NCBI GenBank assembly: GCA_003644175.1
Contig: QNBS01000036.1
Coordinates: forward strand, 1 to 11,908
Length of the DNA stretch: 11,908 nucleotides
Reading direction: 5' to 3'
DNA from: Planctomycetota bacterium
GTDB taxonomy: Bacteria; Planctomycetota; Phycisphaerae; Sedimentisphaerales; Anaerohalosphaeraceae
The notes under the pieces are model-generated. The model saw nothing but the letters and a program-made list of their open reading frames with translations, did not search any database and was not told the origin of the DNA. Within the stretch, counting starts at the first letter, position 1. Every line of letters starts with the position of its first letter. The position numbers and the translations under genes were made by a program. Positions 1 through 6,932 of the stretch are shown one piece after another.

Positions 1-485
1 GCGATCTCGAGTACGCTCGCAGAGATGTCCGTGGCCAGGACTTTGATATTCCATCGGCCCTTGCCCTGGGTCGCTTCCAGCAGCGATATGGCTATCGAGT
101 AAGGCTCTTCGCCGGAAGAGCAGCCGGCGCTCCATGCTCGTATCCTGAAGTTGCTTCTTTGCCGCTTTCGCTCCAGCAGGGCAGGCAGGAACCGGCTCTG
201 TAAAAATTCAAAATGCTGAGATTCGCGGAAAAAACTCGTCAGATTCGTACTGAGCGAGTCGATGAGCAGGGAAAATTCTTTTCCGGTCTTATCACTCAGG
301 ACGTGGTTCATATATTGGGAAAATGTCCTGAAATTGCCGAGCCGCAGTCGCTTTGCCAGCCGGGCGCGAACCAATTCCTTCTTGCCGTCATGCAGATTGA
401 TTCCGCAGTGGTCGTACACCATATTGCTGATCTTGCGGAAGTCGCTTTCGCTTAATACGATGTTTTGCGCCGTCAAGGTTTCCAT
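1..485 (-). CDS. cheR: CheR, chemoreceptor glutamate methyltransferase (3' part outside window)
   Basis: Protein methyltransferase that transfers methyl groups from S-adenosylmethionine to glutamates on chemoreceptors, setting adaptation in the chemosensory pathway. Read on the minus strand, 161 residues are visible, starting METLTAQNIV. Residues about 10-80 form the helical N-terminal CheR domain. They are followed by TNLTSFFRE (80-88), a conserved family stretch, and by the SAM-binding motif SAGCSSGEEPYS (119-130), then ATDIS (151-155). The rest of the catalytic domain lies beyond base 1. The ATG start is supported by GGAG (complement of 496-499) ten bases upstream. The gene begins 23 bp after the cheA stop, so it is very likely co-transcribed as the last visible gene of the che operon. 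Identification rests on recognised family motifs; the truncation is only the window edge. Confidence 0.93.
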   Translation of the reverse strand, partial: METLTAQNIVLSESDFRKISNMVYDHCGINLHDGKKELVRARLAKRLRLGNFRTFSQYMNHVLSDKTGKEFSLLIDSLSTNLTSFFRESQHFEFLQSRFLPALLERKRQRSNFRIRAWSAGCSSGEEPYSIAISLLEATQGKGRWNIKVLATDISASVLEI

Positions 486-508
486 ATATACACAACTCCG
501 CCAAAAAG

Positions 509-2599
509 TTAACCCAGGGCCAGTTCCATCAGGCCGGGGATATCGAGAATCAAGCTGATTCTTCCGTCGCCCATAATGGCGCCGCCGGAAACGCCTTTCA
601 CCTTGCCTAAACCTTCGCCCAGATTCTTTATTACAACCTGCTGCTGAGCCAACAATTCGTCCACGAGCAGGCAACATCTGCCGCCGTCCTCTTCGACTAC
701 GACCAGCAGAGAGTCGGCGGGGTTTTCTGAAGTTGGGGCAACACCGAATAGTTTATAAAGACGCACCATGGGCAGGAGCCGGCCGCGAACGTTTACTATT
801 TCACCGCGCTTTTGAACAGACGACAGTTGATTAACCTGAGGCTTGAATGTGCGTACTATCGTGTTTATCGGGATGATATAACGCTGGCGTCCCACCCGGA
901 CGACCTGACCGTCGATGATTGCCAATGTCAACGGCATACGAATTGTGAAGGTGGTTCCTTCGCCGCGCACCGAACTGATATCGACTTTGCCGCGAAGGGC
1001 TTCGATGTTCTTTTTAACAACATCCATTCCCACTCCCCGGCCGGAGACGCTTGTTATCTTCTTCGCGGTGGAAAGGCCTGCGTGGAAAATCAGCTTGAAT
1101 ATTTCCTCGTCGCTCAACTCCTGTCCGGCCTGGACAATACCGTTGGCAATCGCTTTTTCCAGGATACGTTCTTTATCAAGCCCCTTGCCGTCGTCTTTGA
1201 TCTGAATAACAATGTTTCCGGCCTGATGAAAAGCGCGCAGTTCGATTCGTCCCGTCTTGTCCTTTCCTCTTTTTGCACGTTCCGGGGGAGATTCAACACC
1301 GTGATCGACGGAGTTGCGCACCATATGAACAAGTGGGTCGGCGATTTTGTCGACTATGCTCCGGTCGAGTTCGGTTTCCTCGCCGGCGGTAACGAAGTTT
1401 ATCTTCTTGCCGGCCTTGTGCGAGAGGTCGCGAACCAGTCTGGCCATCTTCTGGAACACGCCGGCGATCGGAACCATACGCATCGACATCGACAATTCCT
1501 GCAGCTCGCGAATGATCTTGCCCTGGTGAGCGACCTTACGATTCAGCTCATGTTGGGACGCCAGCTTTGTGCCCGTCTCTTCAGCGACCATCAACTGAGC
1601 TATCACCAACTCTCCGGCCATATTCACCAGGTTGTCCAGGCGGGTGGTGCTGACTTTTATTTTCTCGTCGCTGGTATGGATCCTGGCTTTTACATTTGCC
1701 TGCGAAGCGGTGTACCTGCTTTTGGACTCATCTTCAGTTGCTAGGACTTCATCCAGCTTCTTGTCGTTTTCCTGCCCTTGCGGCGTGTCAAGAGAATCGG
1801 ACAGGTCCTTGCCCTGCGCCGCCGAATCGAGTTTTGCCAGTAACTGCCGCAGGTGTTTCTGTGCGGCAACGGCCTTGCCGGCTTCCACCGACTCCTTCAG
1901 CCCGAAAATCATCTTTTTCAACATGTCGATTGATTCAAAGATGACATCGGTGTTGCCGCCGGTAAGGACTAACTGTCCTTTGCGGGCAAGATCAAGCAGG
2001 TTTTCCGCCGAATGCGCCAGCGAGCCGATCTCGGCGAGGTTTAAGAAGCCGGCCATGCCTTTAATGGTGTGAAACGCTCGAAAAATCTTGTTGAGCACCT
2101 CTTTGTCGTCCGGCATGGTCTCGAGTTCGAGCAATGCCGCTTCGGCCGATTCAATGTGTTCGGCCGATTCCGTGATAAAATCCAATACCAGGGGGACATC
2201 GTCCTCCGGAATCACAAAAGCCTGCTGCGGTTCGGCCGCAACATTATCGGGCGAATCCGTCTCTGCGACCTGCGAATCGGACGAGCCGGCCGGCTCGCCG
2301 ATTTGCTCAATAAGGCCTTGCAGCACCGAGACGGCTTGCGATACCGATTCAATTGACTTGCCGGTGTCTTCTACTTCCTTTTGAAGCATTTTCTGCAGAA
2401 GTTCGGATGTCTCGGCAGTTGTGCCGTTAACCTGTTCGAGCAACTGAGACGGCCCGTCGCTTATCCCGGCCATCTTCTCATTGATCTCATCCATGATTGT
2501 CTGCAGTTTGTCAAGCTCCGACAAATCCGTGGGGCTGAGCATGTTTGCACTGCATGCAGCCTGCTCCATAAGATCCATAAGTTTGCTGTGGTTTTGCAT
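509..2599 (-). CDS. cheA: CheA, chemotaxis histidine kinase with an extra N-terminal helical region and no P2 domain
   Basis: Central kinase of the chemosensory array: it autophosphorylates on histidine and passes the phosphate to CheY. The 696 residues hold an N-terminal helical-looking region (about 1-105) not part of the standard layout, the P1/HPt domain (about 135-255) with phospho-acceptor His177 in AFHTIKG, and a short polar linker (about 258-307). They continue with the P3 dimerisation helices (about 310-375), the P4 ATPase with N box HMVRNSVDHG (425-434), G1 DDGKGLD (469-475) and G2 GRGVGMD (520-526), and the CheW-like P5 domain (about 555-690). There is too little room between P1 and P3 for a P2 CheY-binding domain. 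The start is supported by GAGGAA five bases upstream. It follows the CheX-CBS gene after 229 bp that include a small mobile element, and leads directly into cheR. Confidence 0.96.
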   Translation of the reverse strand: MQNHSKLMDLMEQAACSANMLSPTDLSELDKLQTIMDEINEKMAGISDGPSQLLEQVNGTTAETSELLQKMLQKEVEDTGKSIESVSQAVSVLQGLIEQIGEPAGSSDSQVAETDSPDNVAAEPQQAFVIPEDDVPLVLDFITESAEHIESAEAALLELETMPDDKEVLNKIFRAFHTIKGMAGFLNLAEIGSLAHSAENLLDLARKGQLVLTGGNTDVIFESIDMLKKMIFGLKESVEAGKAVAAQKHLRQLLAKLDSAAQGKDLSDSLDTPQGQENDKKLDEVLATEDESKSRYTASQANVKARIHTSDEKIKVSTTRLDNLVNMAGELVIAQLMVAEETGTKLASQHELNRKVAHQGKIIRELQELSMSMRMVPIAGVFQKMARLVRDLSHKAGKKINFVTAGEETELDRSIVDKIADPLVHMVRNSVDHGVESPPERAKRGKDKTGRIELRAFHQAGNIVIQIKDDGKGLDKERILEKAIANGIVQAGQELSDEEIFKLIFHAGLSTAKKITSVSGRGVGMDVVKKNIEALRGKVDISSVRGEGTTFTIRMPLTLAIIDGQVVRVGRQRYIIPINTIVRTFKPQVNQLSSVQKRGEIVNVRGRLLPMVRLYKLFGVAPTSENPADSLLVVVEEDGGRCCLLVDELLAQQQVVIKNLGEGLGKVKGVSGGAIMGDGRISLILDIPGLMELALG

Positions 2600-2610
2600 A
2601 CTGTTTCCTC

Positions 2611-2654
2611 ACAGATATCAAGATGCCGTATCGCAACCGGCTGATATCAGTATA
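2611..2654 (-). promoter_or_regulatory. Possible cheA promoter -10 and leader inverted repeat
   Basis: On the minus strand a TATACT box (complement of 2649-2654) lies about 50 bp before the cheA start, with no good -35 at the right distance. Just downstream is the perfect palindrome CTGATATCAG (2641-2650). A second GATATC at 2613-2618, next to the Shine-Dalgarno, could pair with it to form a leader stem (GATATC/GCCG arms). A local cheA promoter would make sense because the upstream gap carries a mobile element, but the match is weak. Confidence 0.3.
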
Positions 2655-2723
2655 ATTTTCGACATTTACAGGACAGTAATGTATTTCGGAAAGTACTTGA
2701 TTTGATGCCGGATGTGATTGTCA

Positions 2724-2732
2724 CTCCAACGG
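2724..2732. repeat. 9-bp direct repeat, left target-site duplication
   Basis: CTCCAACGG occurs here and again at 2841-2849, immediately outside the inverted-repeat ends of the 2733-2840 element. This is the pattern left by transposition with a 9-bp staggered cut. Confidence 0.75.
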
Positions 2733-2840
2733 TAATATTTTAGCCGAGCGTGAGACCCGATTGTCATTCCCGCGAAAGCGGGAATCCAGAATAAGATGGC
2801 TTCCGCCGAAGGCGGTTTCCACACATGGCTAAAATGTTAC
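2733..2840. mobile_element. 108-bp MITE-like palindromic element
   Basis: A short non-coding element bounded by inverted ends TAATATTTTAGCC (2733-2745) and GGCTAAAATGTTA (2827-2839), matching at 12 of 13 positions, and flanked by the 9-bp direct repeat CTCCAACGG. Inside are two hairpins: ATTCCCGC-GAAA-GCGGGAAT (2766-2785), which resembles a palindromic repeat seen dispersed in many bacterial genomes, and CCGCC-GAA-GGCGG (2803-2815). It encodes no transposase, so it would have moved with an enzyme supplied in trans. Its right end supplies the last three codons and the TAG stop of the neighbouring CheX-CBS gene. Removing the element and one repeat copy joins that gene's GAG codon directly to an in-frame TGA (complement of 2721-2723), which strongly supports a real insertion. 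Confidence 0.75.
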
Positions 2841-4229
2841 CTCCAACGGCGGCCCCTGGGGGGTTTTGCCTGCGGTGGACATGCCTGAGTCGGTGCTGAG
2901 CAGCGCCGCGAAGATATCGAATACCGTTACCGAACCGACCACCTTGCCTTGCTGATCAACCACAGGCAGACATCGCACGCCGGATTGGCGCATGTTTTTC
3001 AGTATTTCGGCAAGTGTGATATCCGGTTTTATGGTTTGGACCGGCCTGGTCATTATCCATTTGATTCTGATTTGAAGCGTAGCATCGTCTATCGACCTGC
3101 GCCATTTGGCAAACATCGGCCTGAGATACACACTAAGCGCTGCGGTTACATCCGACCTCGACAAGATGCCCTCGAGCATGCCCTCGGCACCCACCATCAT
3201 ATAGCCGGCATCCGCCTGCTGCATTTTGTCCATCGCCTGCTGGACGCTGTCCTCCGCTTTGCCCCAGAGAACATCCTTTTGCATAATGTCTTTTGCGCAC
3301 ATTGCCAAAGATATCGAGGCCGATTCGCCGGGCAGATCCGCAGGCGACTGCGCCATTCTTTCTATGGTTTCGGAAACAGCGCCTGTGGCCGGCTTTGTCT
3401 CCTCAGCCGCCTCGGCTGTTTCGGCTTGTTCCGGTTCAACCGCATTATCGGAAGATGCCGTGTCGGCGTCGTCGGACTTTGTCTCACCGGCTGCTTCAGT
3501 TACCTGCTCTGTAGTATTTTCCTCTTGCTGAGCGGGTTCGGCGTCAACATCTTTGGCGGCCGTATCGGATTCTTCAGAATCGACTTTTTCAGCTTCTTCC
3601 TGACTTTCTTCGTCTGTGGCTGCTTCTGCATCCGGCGCAGGCGGCTCCTCGAAGATCGATTTTGGGAAAATAACACCGCAATTGAAGGGTGGGTAAGAAC
3701 CGATAGTCATTTCATATGGGATGAAAAGGAATTCTTCGTCACCGGCCAGACCTATTTTCTCCTGCGGGTCGCCCCATGGGTTCCCGATAAACGTGCTGGT
3801 TTGTACGAAATGACCGTGACCGTCTAATCCCTCACGAAAAACCCTGTCCCAGGAGCCGACGAGAAGGTTCCCCGCCTCTCCAATGGCGTCCTCCATACCC
3901 TCGGCGTCTTTGGCTGAGCCATGTTTCGTGCTCTGAAGGATCCTTTGCTCAGGAAGCATGACTATGACACCGGCAAGTGTGAACAATCCCTTCTGGTCAA
4001 ACATTATTTGAAAGACGCCGGCTAAAGCGCCTTCGGATTTAACGGAGTTGACTGCTACCAGCTTCTTGAATTTCTTATTGAGCCCTTTGGCTGTCTCGAA
4101 GCAGGATTCCTGCTGTTGGCATTGCATATCTATGCCGAACATGCCGGAAATATCTTCACAGAAGGTTTCAACCGCCTCTGTTGACAATTCTATTACCTGG
4201 GACTGGAGGTCTGTCAGGGATGTTGCCAT
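2829..4229 (-). CDS. CheX-like phosphatase domain fused to a CBS-domain pair
   Basis: A 466-residue fusion. Residues about 10-190 resemble the CheC/CheX/FliY fold and carry the phosphatase signature D114-x3-E118-x2-N121 (DAIGEAGN), so CheY-P hydrolysis is the likely activity. Residues about 195-295 are a very acidic, Ala/Glu/Asp/Ser/Thr-rich linker, probably disordered. Residues about 309-365 and 388-445 are two CBS domains (AKDIMQKDV and WIMTRPVQTI at their starts), a module that usually binds adenine nucleotides as an energy or ligand sensor. No signal peptide or membrane segment is visible, so it should be cytoplasmic. It starts 21 bp after the cheX stop with no good Shine-Dalgarno, suggesting translational coupling. 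The last residues Val-Thr-Phe and the stop come from the inserted element. The domain reading is from motifs; the coupling of nucleotide sensing to dephosphorylation is inference. Confidence 0.85.
   Translation of the reverse strand: MATSLTDLQSQVIELSTEAVETFCEDISGMFGIDMQCQQQESCFETAKGLNKKFKKLVAVNSVKSEGALAGVFQIMFDQKGLFTLAGVIVMLPEQRILQSTKHGSAKDAEGMEDAIGEAGNLLVGSWDRVFREGLDGHGHFVQTSTFIGNPWGDPQEKIGLAGDEEFLFIPYEMTIGSYPPFNCGVIFPKSIFEEPPAPDAEAATDEESQEEAEKVDSEESDTAAKDVDAEPAQQEENTTEQVTEAAGETKSDDADTASSDNAVEPEQAETAEAAEETKPATGAVSETIERMAQSPADLPGESASISLAMCAKDIMQKDVLWGKAEDSVQQAMDKMQQADAGYMMVGAEGMLEGILSRSDVTAALSVYLRPMFAKWRRSIDDATLQIRIKWIMTRPVQTIKPDITLAEILKNMRQSGVRCLPVVDQQGKVVGSVTVFDIFAALLSTDSGMSTAGKTPQGPPLEVTF
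2841..2849. repeat. 9-bp direct repeat, right target-site duplication
   Basis: Second copy of CTCCAACGG, inside the 3' end of the CheX-CBS gene, where it encodes Pro-Leu-Glu on the minus strand. It pairs with the copy at 2724-2732. Confidence 0.75.
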
Positions 4230-4250
4230 TTGCCGTGCCCATTCTGAAAG

Positions 4251-4730
4251 TTAATTGGAATTCTCATGGTACAGTAGCGACAGTTCGGTTACGTATTCGT
4301 CTTCAATATTGATCTTTACTGTGGTTTTGTGCGAGCCTTCGCCCATATTGTTTTTGAGTTGGCGTCCACTCACCACAGAGGGAATCGAGACCTCCAGATT
4401 ACCTGCGCTCTCGGCCAGGCGCTTCTTCACGCTGCCCATGACCATATTGCATATTTCGCCGATAGCATCGCAGACGTCCTCCTCGGCAATCTCTTCGCTT
4501 GTGTCGATTCCCAGCATATTCATTGCAATAGCCCGGGCGCAGGGTACGCTGCAGCAGAACGCCAGACACCCTTCGAGGGCGCCTTTGAAGGTTATTGTTC
4601 CCAGGAGAGCGCAGTCTTCTGCATTCTCGGCAGGTTCTGTGCATTCGGCCAGGTCCATAAAGACCATTGTCTCGAAAATTTCCTTGGCGCTTTCCAACAG
4701 CAACTCGTTAAGACATACCTGCTCAATCAT
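4251..4730 (-). CDS. cheX: CheX, CheY-P phosphatase
   Basis: A 159-residue cytoplasmic protein, close to the usual CheX length of about 155. The single phosphatase helix carries D88-x3-E92-x2-N95 (DAIGEICN), followed about 20 residues later by the conserved proline in SIPSVV (P117). These acidic and amide residues are the ones known to reach into the CheY active site and speed dephosphorylation. The family works as a dimer. Only one such helix is present, which fits CheX rather than two-helix CheC. The start has AAGGA seven bases upstream. It sits between cheY (92 bp upstream) and the CheX-CBS fusion (21 bp downstream) in one operon, so CheY encoded next door is the obvious substrate. Family assignment is firm; the physiological partner is inferred from position. 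Confidence 0.9.
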   Translation of the reverse strand: MIEQVCLNELLLESAKEIFETMVFMDLAECTEPAENAEDCALLGTITFKGALEGCLAFCCSVPCARAIAMNMLGIDTSEEIAEEDVCDAIGEICNMVMGSVKKRLAESAGNLEVSIPSVVSGRQLKNNMGEGSHKTTVKINIEDEYVTELSLLYHENSN

Positions 4731-4822
4731 CGCCGGTTCCTTACTTACTTAACATCTCGTACAATTATAAACGGACATTGGCCTTCCATTGCATGGCGCG
4801 CCGAGAAATAAGACCACACACT

Positions 4823-5197
4823 CTAATTCATGAATGGAGACAGTTTTTCCTGGAACTTTTCAGGCGTGAACGGCTTGGTTATGAAGCCGTTGGCGCCGTC
4901 GGCGATTACGCCGTCAATAAGCTCCTGTGAACTCTCCGTCGATACCATTATGATCTTGGTGTTCTCACAGTCGGACAATTTCCGAACCTCTTTGACCAGT
5001 TCAGTGCCGCTCATTTCCGGCATATTTACATCGCACAGCATGATATCCACAGGCCCTGCGCTCAATTTCTCCAACGCTTCGACGCCGTTTCCAGCTTCTT
5101 CGGTTGTCTCGAAATCCAGCCCGGACATCCTGATAGTACGCATCACGATCTTCCGCATCGTCGCCGAATCGTCCACAATCAAAAGTGATTTAGACAT
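4823..5197 (-). CDS. cheY: CheY, single-domain response regulator
   Basis: A 124-residue receiver domain with nothing attached, the form that diffuses from the CheA kinase to its output target. All key residues are present: acidic pair D9-D10, phosphorylation site D56 in LCDVNMPEMSG, Ser86 at the Thr/Ser switch position (IIMVSTES) and K108 in FITKPF. The ATG start has a strong GGAGGT (complement of 5205-5210) seven bases upstream. It is the first gene of the minus-strand che operon and is divergent from the LuxR-type gene. The target could be the flagellar switch or another output; no flagellar gene is in view. A generic CheY-like receiver is the only alternative, and the neighbouring cheA, cheR and cheX genes argue for chemotaxis. 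Confidence 0.94.
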   Translation of the reverse strand: MSKSLLIVDDSATMRKIVMRTIRMSGLDFETTEEAGNGVEALEKLSAGPVDIMLCDVNMPEMSGTELVKEVRKLSDCENTKIIMVSTESSQELIDGVIADGANGFITKPFTPEKFQEKLSPFMN

Positions 5198-5432
5198 TTA
5201 TACTACCTCCGCATCTTACAGTTTACAGTTACCGACACGCTAAATAAGAATACTTGTCTACTTCTTTTCTCGTCCAATCACCTCGGCACTTTAGCGTTTC
5301 ATGAGGAATATACGTATTTTTTTGTTTTTCCCGCGAAAAGACCTCTTAAGTTTAACCTCCAACTCTCGAAAATTACTTGAGACGCAACTGATCGCTTTTA
5401 AACCTTCCGGCAATCTAATGAGGTTTAGAGTA

Positions 5433-5792
5433 ATGACCGAGGGCACAGGACTTTTAGACGGACAAACCACCGCATCCGCCGCCGGAAAAGTGGGCGCACA
5501 CAGGAGCCGTCCAAATCTCGACCGGGCAGCGCCCGCAACCGCAAAACCGCCCCAGGTGGACCGAATCCTCGAAGATACGCTCATCAGCGGTAAACTTGCC
5601 GACCCTTTGACCAAACGTGAAGCAGAGATTCTGGGATTGATTCTCGCCGGCAAAACCAATAAGAAAATCGCCCAAAAACTCTTTCGAAGCGAACGAACCA
5701 TTGAATACCATCGCCATCGACTCATGAACAAAGTGGGCGCCAAAACCGCGGCCGATCTGGTCAAAAGAGCCATTACCATGGGGCTGGTCTGA
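5433..5792 (+). CDS. LuxR/FixJ-type HTH DNA-binding protein without a receiver domain
   Basis: A 119-residue protein whose C-terminal half (about 57-117) is a LuxR-family helix-turn-helix: LTKREAEIL opens the domain, followed by GKTNKKIAQKLF and the recognition region SERTIEYHRHRLMNKVG. The N-terminal half is low-complexity and Ala/Pro/Arg-rich, with no receiver domain, so it would not be controlled by ordinary phosphorylation. The start at 5433 is chosen because GAGG (5420-5423) sits nine bases before it. An earlier in-frame ATG at 5418 and one at 5301 exist but have poorer context and add no recognisable domain. It is divergent from cheY across about 235 bp, which must hold the cheY promoter, though I see no clear -35/-10 pair there. 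Target genes are unknown; control of the adjacent che operon is a guess from position. Confidence 0.8.
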   Translation: MTEGTGLLDGQTTASAAGKVGAHRSRPNLDRAAPATAKPPQVDRILEDTLISGKLADPLTKREAEILGLILAGKTNKKIAQKLFRSERTIEYHRHRLMNKVGAKTAADLVKRAITMGLV

Positions 5793-5802
5793 TGAGTCTT
5801 GA

Positions 5803-6171
5803 TTGAACGCCGGCGATTTTAAGCCTCCAACATTATTGGACCTTTCTGCAATAACACAGCAAAACGCCGCCAACGCCGAAGAATCTGCAAGCGCCTCGGA
5901 AGAGCTAAGCGCTCAGGCCGAGCAGATGAATCAGATCGTTGGAGAACTGACGGCTCTTGTGGGCGGCTCGACTGGAAACGTCCAAACGCGCACCACCGCG
6001 ACAACAACGCAGGCCAGGACAAGTTTGAACGTGTCCGACCAAACTTTCCACCAGATAGCGGCGAAACCGAACACTGCACCCGCCAGGCCGCAAAAGGCCG
6101 AAACGAAGGCCTCGCCCGAAAAGGCAATCCCGCTAAATGACAGCGAGGACCTCAGCGATTTTAACTCTTAA
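5803..6171 (+). pseudogene. Remnant of a methyl-accepting chemotaxis protein (C-terminal tail only)
   Basis: From about base 5845 the frame reads AITQQNAANAEESASASEEL and on through SAQAEQMNQIVGELTALVGG, the typical end of the signalling coiled coil of a chemoreceptor, then a Thr/Ala/Pro-rich tail ending DLSDFNS. Everything upstream that a receptor needs is missing: sensor domain, membrane segments, HAMP, the kinase-binding hairpin tip and most methylation sites. The preceding dozen residues do not look like a receptor. A TTG at 5803 could start a 122-residue product, but there is no Shine-Dalgarno. It directly follows the LuxR-type gene and is closed by a terminator. The simplest reading is a chemoreceptor gene that lost its 5' part in a rearrangement bringing in the LuxR-type gene. 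A short expressed protein cannot be excluded. Confidence 0.75.
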
Positions 6172-6205
6172 CGCAATGCAATCTGCATTGATTACACCTT
6201 AACAG

Positions 6206-6242
6206 CAGGCGGGTAAGGATTTGACCTTACCCGCCTGTTTTT
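6206..6242 (+). terminator. Rho-independent terminator
   Basis: A perfect 13-bp stem (CAGGCGGGTAAGG at 6206-6218 with CCTTACCCGCCTG at 6225-6237), a six-base loop and five T residues. It lies 35 bp after the stop of the chemoreceptor tail and would end transcription of the LuxR/receptor-remnant unit. Confidence 0.93.
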
Positions 6243-6447
6243 GCCGGCAGCAAACTTGTGCATTTCTTGTCCCTGCTAATCCGAACCCTGCATCGAAATC
6301 CGGTACTTTCCGAAATTACCTCACCGCCAAGATTCGACGAACTGAGAGAAAACAGGCTGAATTTTCAGGCTCAAACCGGACAAGCTCCAAAAGGCTCAAA
6401 TAACGTAGGCTTGTTTGTTGACGCAAAGATTGACAGGAGACCGAATA

Positions 6448-6855
6448 ATGCCAGGGAACAGAAATCTGATAATGCTGTCGACGGCCTTGGCATGTTTTGT
6501 TATTATGGCGTGGTTTTGTATCTCGATTCGAGGTGAGAGTTCCTATGAAATCCGGCCCAGGATTACCGTGCCGGCATACCGAACCGACGCAGCCCGCGCC
6601 ATAGACGCTTACGAACGGGTGATGGAGCGCTTCATGAACCTGGCCGACAAAAACCTGGCCGACGTCGATAAGGAGGTCAAGGGCATTGCCCAGACGCTGC
6701 ATTCGGTCGACCGCAAACTGAGCGAACTTTCCGGCAGAATGGCAAGAATCGAAAAGGCGCTCGGCATCGAACAACCCAAAAAGCCAATCAAGAAAACCCT
6801 CGATACCGAAAAACAAGCCCGCAATACTAAAAGCCTTTCGGAATCCGGCGGTTAG
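6448..6855 (+). CDS. Small single-pass membrane protein with a coiled-coil region, function unknown
   Basis: I do not recognise a family. The 135-residue product starts MPGNRN and has one hydrophobic segment (about residues 7-27) acting as a signal anchor. A likely extracytoplasmic stretch follows, then an amphipathic helical region (about 48-100, with AYERVMERFMNLADKNLADV and a further heptad-like run) that is probably a coiled coil, and a Lys/Ser-rich tail. The start at 6448 is supported by AGGAGA at 6435-6440, seven bases upstream; an earlier TTG at 6415 lacks this. It stands alone, about 205 bp after the terminator and about 320 bp before the Rrf2-type start, so no partner is implied. Codon use and composition look like a genuine gene. 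It could be a scaffold or envelope protein, but that is speculation. Confidence 0.7.
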   Translation: MPGNRNLIMLSTALACFVIMAWFCISIRGESSYEIRPRITVPAYRTDAARAIDAYERVMERFMNLADKNLADVDKEVKGIAQTLHSVDRKLSELSGRMARIEKALGIEQPKKPIKKTLDTEKQARNTKSLSESGG

Positions 6856-6932
6856 AGAACAGACAGACCTGATTCAACGAAAAATCCAGCGTCTCATCGC
6901 CCGCGCCCGTCGGCGCCGGCGCCAATGGTCTC

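Noticed and set aside
812..1744. 310-codon open frame on the plus strand across cheA
   Set aside because: It is antisense to the clearly recognised HATPase and dimerisation domains of cheA, has no family resemblance, and reflects codon bias of the real gene.
2766..2815. The two hairpins after the CheX-CBS gene as an operon terminator
   Set aside because: Neither is followed by a T run on the minus strand, and both fall inside an element with inverted ends and a target duplication, which explains them better.
2949..3827. 292-codon open frame on the plus strand across the CheX-CBS gene
   Set aside because: Its Cys/Phe/Gly-rich product is the mirror of the acidic linker and CBS codons on the other strand; no start signal or recognisable motif.
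5198..5300. Sigma-28 or sigma-54 promoter for the che operon
   Set aside because: A TAAAGT-like string is present upstream of cheY, but the required second box at the right distance is missing for either factor.
5454..5873. 139-codon minus-strand frame across the LuxR-type gene
   Set aside because: The plus strand encodes a clear LuxR HTH here with a ribosome-binding site; the minus frame shows no motif.
6258..6536. 92-codon plus-strand frame overlapping the start of the small membrane protein
   Set aside because: It lacks a Shine-Dalgarno, runs out of frame over the membrane segment and has no domain; the frame starting at 6448 with AGGAGA is better supported.
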